Below are positions 7,544 through 14,610 of a DNA stretch of 33,378 nucleotides, in pieces; the first letter of the stretch is position 1, and each line of letters starts with the position of its first letter. The notes under the pieces are model-generated. The model ran no database searches. It was not told the DNA's origin and was given only the letters and a program-made list of their open reading frames with translations. Source of the stretch: an uncultured cyanobacterium (GTDB taxonomy: Bacteria > Cyanobacteriota > Cyanobacteriia > Cyanobacteriales > Nostocaceae); contig CAIVAU010000224.1 in assembly GCA_903903925.1 (NCBI GenBank), positions 1 through 33,378 of the forward strand, in the 5' to 3' direction. The position numbers were made by a program, and so were the translations under genes.

Positions 7544-8199
7544 GTGCCAACTGTGTGATTGTCTGATTCAAAACCAGATCCGCCAACATTGCTGAATTGA
7601 ACCGTATCGAAAGTTCCGCCAACATCGTAGAAGTTGATGAATGCAAAGGGTTCTCCAGAATCCTGACCTTGGAATGTCGAGTTAGGATTACTGTAGTAGC
7701 TGGCTTTGTTTGATAGCTTTCCGATATAATTAACCACATCAGCAGTAGTCATAGTTTCTACAACTTTACCTTGTGAAAGAAATGTAAGTACATTACTACT
7801 GTCTCCCGCAGACCACCAAAGTCCGAAGTAATCTTGTGGGGTTGTCAACTTTAGGGTGGAAACCGTTTGACCATTCCCTGATCTGTTGGTGTCTACATCA
7901 AAATATTCGCCCGTTCCACCAGCACCGCCATATTGGTCTGCATTTTCGATCAGAGTATTACTATAAGTACCTACATTTGTTGTTCCATCATTCCATGCAA
8001 AGCCAGTTTTATTGGAACCTTGTGCTTGTGCATCAAAAGTGTCTACGTGAGCATCCACGAGATTTGATAATTGTGCATTTTGTACGCCTGCGTTTTCGAT
8101 AGAGACCTCAAAAGACGCAGCCATTACAGGACGGGTAAAAGCAGCTAAGGATAACACGACACTAGAGGCAATAGCAGACTTAATTAGGAAACTTTTCAT
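7396..8199 (-). CDS. PEP-CTERM sorted surface protein
   Basis: A 267-residue exported protein. Residues 1-27 form a signal peptide ending PVMA-A. The mature part is Gly/Ser/Asn-rich beta material without Cys. The C-terminus is a classic PEP-CTERM tail: V233-P-E, a hydrophobic segment (236-254) and the basic stop R256-R-F-K-K-K. In such proteins the tail is recognised by an exosortase and the protein goes to the outer surface or extracellular matrix. It resembles the Npun_F0296-type group of cyanobacterial PEP-CTERM proteins, from memory. No exosortase gene is in this window. GAGAAGGATT precedes the ATG on its strand, and a large inverted repeat lies about 150-210 bp upstream. Confidence 0.85.
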   Translation of the reverse strand: MKSFLIKSAIASSVVLSLAAFTRPVMAASFEVSIENAGVQNAQLSNLVDAHVDTFDAQAQGSNKTGFAWNDGTTNVGTYSNTLIENADQYGGAGGTGEYFDVDTNRSGNGQTVSTLKLTTPQDYFGLWWSAGDSSNVLTFLSQGKVVETMTTADVVNYIGKLSNKASYYSNPNSTFQGQDSGEPFAFINFYDVGGTFDTVQFSNVGGSGFESDNHTVGTYKSLPGSNVVTAAVPESSSVLGVFAIGFVGATSVLTRRFKKKSALQLS

Positions 8200-8347
8200 T
8201 TTATAATCCTTCTCGGGTTCAGAATTTTTCTCTTTCTTCGCTTATTGTGCAATGTGCTTCCATATCCCAACATCGGAAGGATTACGAATTTTTTGATTTT
8301 ATGCTTTCCAGAGAAAAATGTAACTTATTCGACTCATTTAGAGAAAA

Positions 8348-8412
8348 AGCACTGATGTTATACTCTCTCATCTCTATTCGCTCTATGTAGAGAGTATAAA
8401 CTTATCAGTGCT
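8348..8412. repeat. Large two-part inverted repeat upstream of the PEP-CTERM gene
   Basis: AGCACTGAT (8348-8356) is inverted as ATCAGTGCT (8404-8412). Directly inside, TTATACTCTCT (8358-8368) is inverted as AGAGAGTATAA (8389-8399). Together they give 20 base pairs with small bulges and a 20-nt loop. There is no T-tract, so it is not an obvious terminator. Confidence 0.8.
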
Positions 8413-8696
8413 AAATTGTAAACGAGCTTTATTTATGAAAAATACTGCTTTGGAATCTGCGATTCTGAAGATTTTAGATTAAGAAGATATGAGGCGTGAT
8501 ATGAAAGGGGTGTAGGGTGTAGGGAAACCCGGATTTAATCAAATCAGGGAGTTTCAAATGAGCGCCATGTCAAAGCAATCAGATATAGGATCATTTTCTT
8601 CCATACATCCAAAAATGCAGGGACATATTCGATGTTTTTGTATGATTTACAGCCTTGACAAATTTATGATTATGTGCATATAGAGCTTGTGCTTAA
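8413..8696. other. Gene-free stretch between the inverted repeat and the LCP remnant
   Basis: No supported gene. It contains a 15-codon open stretch starting ATG-AAA-AAT at 8435, which is too short to judge, and a GTGTAGGGTGTAGGG repeat near 8510 of the kind common between genes in this window. Confidence 0.5.
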
Positions 8697-8909
8697 ATGA
8701 TTTCCTTGCACTGCCTTGTTTTCAGGCTCTACTTTGCTGATGCGATGACCAAGACTCATATTATTGCTCAACACGGCAATTCAGAAGATGCTCGTTTAGT
8801 GCAGAAAGTGCCGGGTATGGGGCACGTGCAGATATTAGCAACGGGTGATGTCTGGTCGGATGTCACCATTGTGATTGGATCTGATTTCCCTACACAACTT
8901 AGCCAGTAG
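8697..8909 (+). pseudogene. Remnant of an LCP (LytR-CpsA-Psr) protein, LytR_C end only
   Basis: The reading frame ends with a stretch including THIIAQHGNSEDARLVQKV and GDVWSDVTIVIGSDF. This matches the pattern of the LytR_C domain that closes many cyanobacterial LCP proteins, which attach polymers to the cell wall: IIAQ.G....A..V...LG.G.V...TG...SD.TI..G.D. Only about the last 55-60 residues survive. The frame upstream is closed by stops and no LCP catalytic domain is visible within 500 bp. The apparent ATG at 8697 adds an unrelated start. I read it as a 3' gene fragment; expression as a small protein cannot be excluded. Confidence 0.6.
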
Positions 8910-8987
8910 CACTAGTTATCTTGATTGACCTACACAAGACAACCCGCACCCCATACCCTTTATTTTAGAGATGAATCTCGAATAGGT

Positions 8988-9248
8988 TCAGGCTTGAAGG
9001 TTAGCTTGCTCTTGCAACCACGGATCTACAGGTTGTCCGTCTTTGCGATGCAACTCAATTTCAACTACCATCACTTCTTTTGAACCAGGGGGAGCCGGTT
9101 TTTGATGGAAAATAATGTCATAATCTAGCGGATTATGGTTGTGCTCTTTCAACCATTCTTGCACCTTAGTTGTGGCGAAGAATGATTGCCCTTGGTCAAA
9201 CATTCGAGTAATCTGCATCTGTAGAGAGAAAGGATTTAATCTACCCAT
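8988..9248 (-). CDS. Small protein of unknown function downstream of the phosphodiesterase
   Basis: An 86-residue soluble protein, MGRLNPFSLQMQITRMFDQGQ at the start, which I do not recognise. It is charged and amphipathic, with WLKEHNHNPLDYD followed by a strand-rich EVMVVEIELHRKDG region. It has no signal peptide, membrane segment or Cys cluster. Its ATG lies 25 bp after the stop of the alkaline-phosphatase-superfamily gene on the same strand, with GGAAAG upstream, so the two probably form an operon and may act together. The frame has normal codon use. Confidence 0.65.
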   Translation of the reverse strand: MGRLNPFSLQMQITRMFDQGQSFFATTKVQEWLKEHNHNPLDYDIIFHQKPAPPGSKEVMVVEIELHRKDGQPVDPWLQEQANLQA

Positions 9249-9273
9249 TGTCTACTTTCCTTTATTTACTGGT

Positions 9274-10635
9274 CTAAAAGCGATATGCCAGGAATGGAAT
9301 CAACATTTCAGCGCGACTCATACCACCGTGAATCCCAACTTGAGTAGGGTGGTGTTCGTGCTGAAAGCAAGCCCAATCTGTACGTGGGATAAGTATTAGG
9401 TCACCAACCCGGTTATAGCACTCTACACTAAGGGGTTGACCTGGTATTCCAAACAAACCTAGTTCGATCGCCTCTGCTTTAAGCAGAACTAGGAAGTTTT
9501 CAGCTAGATGTTGTTGAATATAGTTGATCGCATCTGCTTGGGCGTCATGCACTAAATGCAAAAAGCGGGCCTGTGACTCTCCGGTAGGGGGAACAAAAAG
9601 TAATTGTGTGAGGGAGGGATGCTGGTTAAGCCAGAGAATTTTGTCTGGGTATACATGACGCTGTCCATGATCTGCCACGAGCAGCAGAACGGTATCAGCA
9701 CGACCTGCCAGCGGACTTAAAAGTTCACGTTGCAGCGAGAAATCAAGTGCAGCTACCTCTGCTCTATAAGAGGAACTCAGCGGTCCGTAACGATGGGCAG
9801 CAGTGTCTACATTGGGGACGTATACAAAGGTAAAACTTTTACCTTTGTTACTGTTAGCCTGCAAGCGATGGCGTAACTGAGCAAAACCATCTGCCGGAGT
9901 GAGATAACTGATGTAACCACTCTGTCCAGCCTGACTACCTGTGCTGGTAAAACGGCTGATACTCGAATCTTTATACTGATAAAAGTTCACAATCTCTACA
10001 CCAATCCCTGCCTGCTCTAAAATTCGATATAGGTTAGGCATTGGCAGCAGGGTGTTCGGATCAAGTTGACTATCTAAATAAGGTGTCGTGGTGGGAGATG
10101 TGCTAGGTCTAAAGCCGAGCAGATTGACGACACTGCCGATTTCTCGTAGATAAACATGGGTACAGACAATTCCATGCTGGGCTGGTGCATGGGCTGTTGC
10201 TGTAGAAGTCAGAGACGTAACAGTAGTAGTAGGAAAAACCGAAGTAGCCGGCATAAAAAAAGCTCGTGGGCTATCACAGGCACTTGCCAGTCCCGGTGCA
10301 TCTCCTTCATCCATGAGTGTTCGTAACTGGTCATAGCCAAGAGCATCCACTAGCAGCAACACAACATGATTAATCGGTGCTTGATTTCGCCAGATTTTCC
10401 AAGCCTCAGTGAGCGCTAATACATCTAATAAGTCTGGATTAAAAGGAGGTAAAGAAGTTTGTTCATTTAAATTTAGCGCTTCAGGACAAAGCCAGTGAGG
10501 GGGTAGGGCAGCTATGTTGGCTAACCCCAGTCCATCATAGCTAGGACGTACTGCGCGATCGCCAAATGCTTCAGGTAGTTTTTGTCGAGCTAAAAGGGCT
10601 TTCTCTGCTATGGTAACTATTTCAGACATTTCCAT
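9274..10635 (-). CDS. Alkaline phosphatase superfamily enzyme, nucleotide pyrophosphatase/phosphodiesterase type
   Basis: A 453-residue protein of the type I phosphodiesterase/nucleotide pyrophosphatase fold. Metal-site motifs appear in order: LLLVDALGYDQL with D97, the nucleophile region SVFPTTTVTSLTS (Thr near 136-138), VYVPNVDTAAHRYGP, LLLVADHGQ and a late HGGMSRAEMLIPF. These are the Asp/His/Thr ligands of the two-metal centre, so it probably cleaves phosphodiester or phosphomonoester bonds, or moves another anion such as sulfate. There is no signal peptide, so it is probably cytoplasmic, unlike most secreted phosphatases. It is first in a likely two-gene unit with 8988-9248. ATGs at residues 1 and 3 are both possible starts. 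Confidence 0.83.
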   Translation of the reverse strand: MEMSEIVTIAEKALLARQKLPEAFGDRAVRPSYDGLGLANIAALPPHWLCPEALNLNEQTSLPPFNPDLLDVLALTEAWKIWRNQAPINHVVLLLVDALGYDQLRTLMDEGDAPGLASACDSPRAFFMPATSVFPTTTVTSLTSTATAHAPAQHGIVCTHVYLREIGSVVNLLGFRPSTSPTTTPYLDSQLDPNTLLPMPNLYRILEQAGIGVEIVNFYQYKDSSISRFTSTGSQAGQSGYISYLTPADGFAQLRHRLQANSNKGKSFTFVYVPNVDTAAHRYGPLSSSYRAEVAALDFSLQRELLSPLAGRADTVLLLVADHGQRHVYPDKILWLNQHPSLTQLLFVPPTGESQARFLHLVHDAQADAINYIQQHLAENFLVLLKAEAIELGLFGIPGQPLSVECYNRVGDLILIPRTDWACFQHEHHPTQVGIHGGMSRAEMLIPFLAYRF

Positions 10636-10904
10636 TTTTCAGCCCGTACCGTTCCAACTATTTTAACATTGGGCATCGGGCATTGGGCAAACAACGCCAA
10701 TTTATACTCCCTGCCCCCCTCTTAATCACTTTTATTTATCGATTTGACAAGAAAAAATGTTTGCTTCTATCGGTAAGAGTTATTAATGTAAAACTAAATA
10801 GCCAGCACAAGATTGCGTTTTGCTTAGCGGAACCTTAGGGTTAAGTCACGGAAACACGATGATTTGTCCTGCATATTAAGGTATGAACTTACTATATTGC
10901 GCTC

Positions 10905-11342
10905 GTGGAACTCTCTAATAAATCTGAATACGCACTTCTAGCCCTGTTAGAGCTAGCAAGTTGCTATAACAGTGGCGAATCTTTACAAATCCGACAGATA
11001 GCAGCGCTGCAAGATATACCAAATCGCTATCTGGAGCAACTGCTGGCTACTTTGAGGCGGGGAGGTCTGATTAAAAGTATACGCGGAGCTAAAGGTGGCT
11101 ATGTTTTGGCGCGAGACCCCCGAAAGATTACTATCCTTGATGCCTTCAACTGTATTGAAGGGGCAGATACTGTGGTTCCTCCTGAGGATGCGACTACCAG
11201 AACCGTAGAAAGCGACGTGATCTATGAAGTCTGGCAAGAAGGACGTCAAGCAGCTAACGCCGTGTTGCAAAACTACACACTGCAAGACCTTTGCGATCGG
11301 CGAGCAACCCGAAGACAGATGGAACTTATGTACTACATATAA
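10905..11342 (+). CDS. Rrf2-family transcriptional regulator without the iron-sulfur cysteines
   Basis: A 145-residue protein beginning MELSNKSEYALLALLELAS at a GTG codon. The Rrf2 winged helix is clear: IRQIAALQDIPNRYLEQLLATLRRGGLIKSIRGAKGGYVLARDP, then ITILDAFNCIEG. In IscR-type members three Cys residues after this point hold a [2Fe-2S] cluster; here that segment reads ADTVVPPEDATTRTVESDV and has none, so it is a cluster-free (CymR-like) or otherwise specialised member. It probably forms a dimer that represses nearby or cysteine/iron-related genes, but the target is unknown. The GTG start is chosen because it begins the conserved helix. An inverted repeat follows the stop. Confidence 0.88.
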   Translation: MELSNKSEYALLALLELASCYNSGESLQIRQIAALQDIPNRYLEQLLATLRRGGLIKSIRGAKGGYVLARDPRKITILDAFNCIEGADTVVPPEDATTRTVESDVIYEVWQEGRQAANAVLQNYTLQDLCDRRATRRQMELMYYI

Positions 11343-11356
11343 ACCTACCCAAGATT

Positions 11357-11394
11357 GAGATCGGTTTTCCTCCCATTTTCTTCTCCCCGATCTC
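11357..11394. repeat. 8-bp perfect inverted repeat after the Rrf2 gene
   Basis: GAGATCGG (11357-11364) and CCGATCTC (11387-11394) with a 22-nt pyrimidine-rich loop. There is no T-tract after it, so it may be an mRNA-end stem, an attenuator or a protein site before the small gene at 11446. Confidence 0.6.
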
Positions 11395-11445
11395 ACCACA
11401 AATTTAGTCAGAATATAAATAGGATCATATTAGGAAAGGTAGACT

Positions 11446-11637
11446 ATGTTCCCATTTGATTTTTGGAGTAACTCCTGTTACGGAGGAGAGACGCTTTCTC
11501 GGAAAGCCCGCTTAGAGCGTAAGCTGAGATTCCTCAAGATTCTGCGAGATGATTTAGAAACTAAACGTGCAGGTTTAAATGCCGCTATTAGTAGCGTTGA
11601 GCAACAGTTAACCCAAGATGACGTGGCTCAAGTCTAA
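11446..11637 (+). CDS. Small coiled-coil-like protein, unknown function
   Basis: A 63-residue protein, MFPFDFWSNSCYGGETLSRK at the start, that I cannot name. Residues 17-58 are strongly helical and charged (RKARLERKLRFLKILRDDLE), consistent with a short coiled coil. It lies 103 bp downstream of the Rrf2 gene on the same strand, with GGAAAGGT before the ATG, and is followed by a strong terminator at 11691-11740, so it is the last gene of that unit. Its size and composition fit the many small cyanobacterial unknown proteins. Confidence 0.55.
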   Translation: MFPFDFWSNSCYGGETLSRKARLERKLRFLKILRDDLETKRAGLNAAISSVEQQLTQDDVAQV

Positions 11638-11690
11638 AAAAAATTGTGGTATTCAGCAAAGTTTTGTTCTAATTGTTAGTAACACAAAAC

Positions 11691-11740
11691 GGGTGGATTT
11701 TGAGGTGTGCATTCAAGCAACACCTTGCCACCCTTAATTT
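11691..11740 (+). terminator. Strong intrinsic terminator after the Rrf2/small-protein unit
   Basis: GGGTGG (11691-11696) pairs with CCACCC (11728-11733), and inside AGGTGT (11703-11708) pairs with ACACCT (11720-11725). The hairpin is followed by TTAATTTTT. Confidence 0.75.
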
Positions 11741-11785
11741 TTCATCGCCTTAATAAGCACCCTAGTACGTTGTTTCCTACGTAGT

Positions 11786-11801
11786 GAGGGCTTAAGCCCT
11801 C
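11786..11801. repeat. 16-bp perfect palindrome GAGGGCTTAAGCCCTC
   Basis: A perfect palindrome in the gap before the HAD gene. Similar AGGGCTNAAGCCCT sequences are common dispersed intergenic repeats in cyanobacteria, from memory, so it is more likely a dispersed repeat than a specific operator. Confidence 0.7.
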
Positions 11802-11893
11802 CTATCCTTGAAGACTTTTGTCCTCACAGCCTAGTTGGCTTCAGCTATGAGATAATGGTCACGAATTACCCATGAGCAATTACAAATTTTCTG

Positions 11894-12637
11894 GTGAGGT
11901 TTTCTTTGGCAACAGTTAAGTGTAGAAATGTAACATTTACCAATATCCAGGCGATTTTGTTTGACAAAAACGGCACATTGGAAGATTCAGAAGTATATTT
12001 ACGATCGCTTGGACAACGAAGCGCACGGATGATAGACGCTTCCTATCCCGGAATCGGAGAACCACTGTTAATGGCGTTTGGCATCAATGGTGATCAACTC
12101 GATCCCGCAGGGTTAATTGCGGTAGCGAGTCGCCACGAAACAGAAGTCGCCGCAGCAGCATATATTGCCGAAACTGGGCGGGGGTGGTTTGAATCCTTAG
12201 CAGTCGCCCGTCAAGCTTTGGAGGAAGCTGAAAAATACATTCTCCAAACTCCTTCACCATTGTTTGTAGGTGGTTTGGAAATTTTGAAGATCTTGTCGGA
12301 AGCAGGGCTTTTCATTGGTATTCTTTCTGCTGCAACAACAGCAGAAGTGTGTGCTTTTGTCAAACATCATGAGTTAAGTAATTACATCCAACTGTCCATG
12401 GGAGTTGATGGAAGTCCGAGTAAACCAAATCCGCTATTGTTTTTGCAAGCTTGTAAATCCTTGGGAGTAGAACCAGAGGTCACACTAATGGTAGGGGATT
12501 CTATGGGTGATATGCAGATGGCACGTAATGCCAAAGCAGCAGGTTGTATTGGGATCACTTGGATTGGTAAGCCAGAGAATGTCCAAGGTGCAGATGTGGT
12601 GATTAATCAACTCGATGAAATTCAAGTTGTGAGTTAA
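11894..12637 (+). CDS. HAD-superfamily hydrolase-like protein with DKNGT motif I
   Basis: A 247-residue HAD-fold protein of the phosphoglycolate-phosphatase-like (subfamily I cap) layout. Motif I is ILFD24-K-N26-G-T, motif II is GILSAATTAE, motif III the Lys in GSPSKPNPLLF and motif IV VGDSMGDMQMA. The nucleophile D24 is present, but the second Asp of the usual DxDGT, the general acid/base in phosphatases, is Asn. The enzyme may therefore be slow, act on an unusual substrate, or use the fold for another role. The GTG at 11894 is the longest start; the real one may be a few codons later because residues 1-13 lie outside the fold. The PPC-domain gene begins 24 bp downstream. Confidence 0.8.
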   Translation: MRFSLATVKCRNVTFTNIQAILFDKNGTLEDSEVYLRSLGQRSARMIDASYPGIGEPLLMAFGINGDQLDPAGLIAVASRHETEVAAAAYIAETGRGWFESLAVARQALEEAEKYILQTPSPLFVGGLEILKILSEAGLFIGILSAATTAEVCAFVKHHELSNYIQLSMGVDGSPSKPNPLLFLQACKSLGVEPEVTLMVGDSMGDMQMARNAKAAGCIGITWIGKPENVQGADVVINQLDEIQVVS

Positions 12638-12661
12638 GTACACATTTGCACTTTATAAAAA

Positions 12662-13102
12662 ATGCCTAAAAGTTTCGATTACTTAATAGTTCCGGCAAGC
12701 TTGTTTGTAGTTGGCTTGAGTGCTTTGGTAGCCAGTGCTCAAGTACAGGAGTACAAACCAATCCCTTTGATGACGTTTGGTAAGGAACTCGAAGATACGC
12801 TCTCAAATAAAGATATTCCCACAAGTCAAGGAGGATTTGCCCGAGATTACGTTGTGAATTTGACCGCAGGTGACCAAGTGTTGATTGAATTGAAATCAGA
12901 TAGTTTTGATACCATTGTGACTCTAATAGCTGCTAATGGCTCCACAGTAGGAGAAAACGATGATGGTCCAGACGGAACTAGCAACTCTCTCTTGTTTGCC
13001 CGGATTGTTAAATCTGGTAAATATATTATCAGAGTACATGCTTTTGGTGATACACCCGCAGGTGGTTTGTTTACTTTAAAAGTCACACGCCTACACGGTT
13101 AA
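12662..13102 (+). CDS. Secreted protein with a pre-peptidase C-terminal (PPC) domain
   Basis: A 146-residue protein. Residues 1-26 are a signal peptide ending VASA-Q. Residues about 58-143 form a PPC-type beta-sandwich: RDYVVNLTAGDQVLIELKSDSFDT, NDDGPDGTSNSLLFARI, SGKYIIRVHAFGDTPAGGLFTLKV. PPC domains normally sit at the end of secreted proteases and assist secretion or binding; here the domain stands alone, as in many cyanobacterial proteins. It should be periplasmic or extracellular. It follows the HAD gene by 24 bp, probably cotranscribed, though no functional link is obvious. There is no clear ribosome-binding site before the ATG. Confidence 0.82.
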   Translation: MPKSFDYLIVPASLFVVGLSALVASAQVQEYKPIPLMTFGKELEDTLSNKDIPTSQGGFARDYVVNLTAGDQVLIELKSDSFDTIVTLIAANGSTVGENDDGPDGTSNSLLFARIVKSGKYIIRVHAFGDTPAGGLFTLKVTRLHG

Positions 13103-13337
13103 GGAATGAAGCGGGAGGCGATCGCTCTTGCTTGTTAAAGTAGTTACGACTTCGGGTATCGTCAATTTCAATGATGATGCCTATTGTAGCGATTGCACAA
13201 ACCCCATCTGTGAATTCACTTAATTTCTACATCTTAATCCTGATTTGCCTTTCAGGCTTATAGCCAACATCTGAAGAACGCGAGTATAAAGGAAAATACT
13301 CTAAAAAATTATCTCTTTAGATGTACTAAGAAGCACC

Positions 13338-13748
13338 ATGGTAAACCGATCTTCAAACCCAGCCGATTCAAGCACAAAAAAGCGCGTCAAGAAAAGACTG
13401 AAGACAAAGCAGCCGCGTTCGCGTGTTCCACAAAGGAGTGACACAAACTTAACCTTTGGTCAACGCAGAAGTAGGCTGGTGTCAATGTTTGCGATCGCGG
13501 TTTTATTAAGTAGTGCTAGTTTAATAGCGATCTTTGTCTGGGTCAGCATCCTCGTTATCTGTAATCCAGAGCAACTAGACTGGCTGAATAAAATTTTACC
13601 AGAATGGGCAAAATTCTCACTCGGTGATGGAGAAAGCGCTGAAACTCTGCCACAAATACAAGCTTACCTGAGTAAAGAGGGAAAAATGGCCGGAGATTTC
13701 CTGCCTTTAGATGAGGCAAAATCTTTGTTAGAAAGAGTTAGGAGTTAG
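13338..13748 (+). CDS. Single-pass membrane protein of unknown function
   Basis: A 136-residue protein. Residues 1-47 are strongly basic (KKRVKKRLKTKQPRSR), 48-75 form one membrane segment, and the C-terminal 60 residues are soluble and acidic, with DFLPLDEAKSLLERV near the end. The charge pattern suggests a cytoplasmic N-terminus and an outside C-terminus. The last residues and the TAG stop are encoded by a GTTAGGA heptamer repeat (GTT-AGG-AGT-TAG), so the ancestral C-terminus may have differed. It overlaps the 3' end of the convergent gene at 13728-14018 by 21 bp. I do not recognise the family. Confidence 0.6.
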   Translation: MVNRSSNPADSSTKKRVKKRLKTKQPRSRVPQRSDTNLTFGQRRSRLVSMFAIAVLLSSASLIAIFVWVSILVICNPEQLDWLNKILPEWAKFSLGDGESAETLPQIQAYLSKEGKMAGDFLPLDEAKSLLERVRS

Positions 13749-14018
13749 GAGTGGGGAGTTGGCATTGTCCATACGTAGGGGCGGGAAGACCCCTCCCTTA
13801 CAGGAGTTCAGGTCTTTCTTCCATTCACGGATAAGATCCTTTATTTCGTCTGCTTTCCACTCAGACAAATGCCAACGTTTATCATCAGCATACGTAAATC
13901 TGAAACTTGGTTTTAAATGATCCGTCGTGCCTACCTGAGAGACATTAGCCGTAGCTTTTTCAGAAATTTTGCTAGACTTAGTATCCTTTTTTTGGCTTGG
14001 TAAATGTTTCTTAGCCAC
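13728..14018 (-). CDS. Putative toxin-like partner of the Panacea antitoxin, 3'-truncated
   Basis: A 96-residue protein beginning at a GTG that shares one base with the TAG of the antitoxin gene, so translation is coupled. The core, about residues 37-71 (SFRFTYADDKRWHLSEWKAD, then IKDLIREWKKDL), looks like the start of a compact alpha/beta domain. Right after it (about 13807) the frame runs into an intergenic-type repeat (GTAGGGG...CCCCT, 13775-13801) and then GAGTTAGG heptamers, so the last ~25 residues look like translated repeat. I infer a domain cut off at its C-terminal half and probably inactive. Partner identity as a toxin rests on the position beside the SocA/Panacea gene, not on a recognised toxin motif. 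Confidence 0.5.
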   Translation of the reverse strand: MAKKHLPSQKKDTKSSKISEKATANVSQVGTTDHLKPSFRFTYADDKRWHLSEWKADEIKDLIREWKKDLNSCKGGVFPPLRMDNANSPLLTPNSF

Positions 14019-14485
14019 TAGTCTTCAACGACATATTTTTCATAGTAGGATTTCATTTTCTCGTGAGAAATAACCTCTTGAGACCTTTCACCTGGATCTA
14101 CGCCTTTACGAGCATCCAACCATGGTGATTCAGTATGGGTCAAGTGTTCAAGTTGTCTTGCACTCAACTCACCGTAAACGTTCCAAACCTCTTCAAGTAC
14201 TTCAAGCTCATCATCAATAAAATCGAGAGCGCATAAATCGTCAGCATCTGGTGCAGGAATAGCAGTATGTCTATGCTCTTTATAGGTATTCCATACCTCA
14301 TACACTACAGGACCATGAGACCATGCTTGAATTTTTTCCGAAAACAATGGTTTATCTCTAAGTACTAGACTCCAAGCTTGAGCATAGTACACAAGCTTCT
14401 GAAGCTTTAAAGGAGAGATTGTATCACCTGCGTCCCTATCAATGCGACACAGGAAGTATTTGGCAACATCAAGAGCACTTCGCAT
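14018..14485 (-). CDS. Panacea-domain (DUF4065, SocA-like) antitoxin
   Basis: A 155-residue protein with the DUF4065/Panacea pattern: ALDVAKYFLCRID, then TISPLKLQKLVYYAQAWSL, KPLFSEKIQAWSHGPVVYEVW and YGELSARQLEHLTHTESPW. This domain is the shared antitoxin module of many toxin-antitoxin pairs, where it neutralises unrelated toxins; related SocA acts as a proteolysis adaptor in Caulobacter. The next gene starts on its last base, the arrangement of a two-gene unit. The domain appears complete, in contrast to the partner. The ATG at 14485 gives the normal N-terminus. Confidence 0.87.
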   Translation of the reverse strand: MRSALDVAKYFLCRIDRDAGDTISPLKLQKLVYYAQAWSLVLRDKPLFSEKIQAWSHGPVVYEVWNTYKEHRHTAIPAPDADDLCALDFIDDELEVLEEVWNVYGELSARQLEHLTHTESPWLDARKGVDPGERSQEVISHEKMKSYYEKYVVED

Positions 14486-14610
14486 ATCGCCACCCGCTCC
14501 CTCAAAATAGTACGTTTGTTCTTTTATATTTTATAGTATTCAGCATGCACAAGCTAGATTCCGGACAGAAACAAAAAGCCTGAATTTTTGAGTATACTCC
14601 GCTTGTTTAC

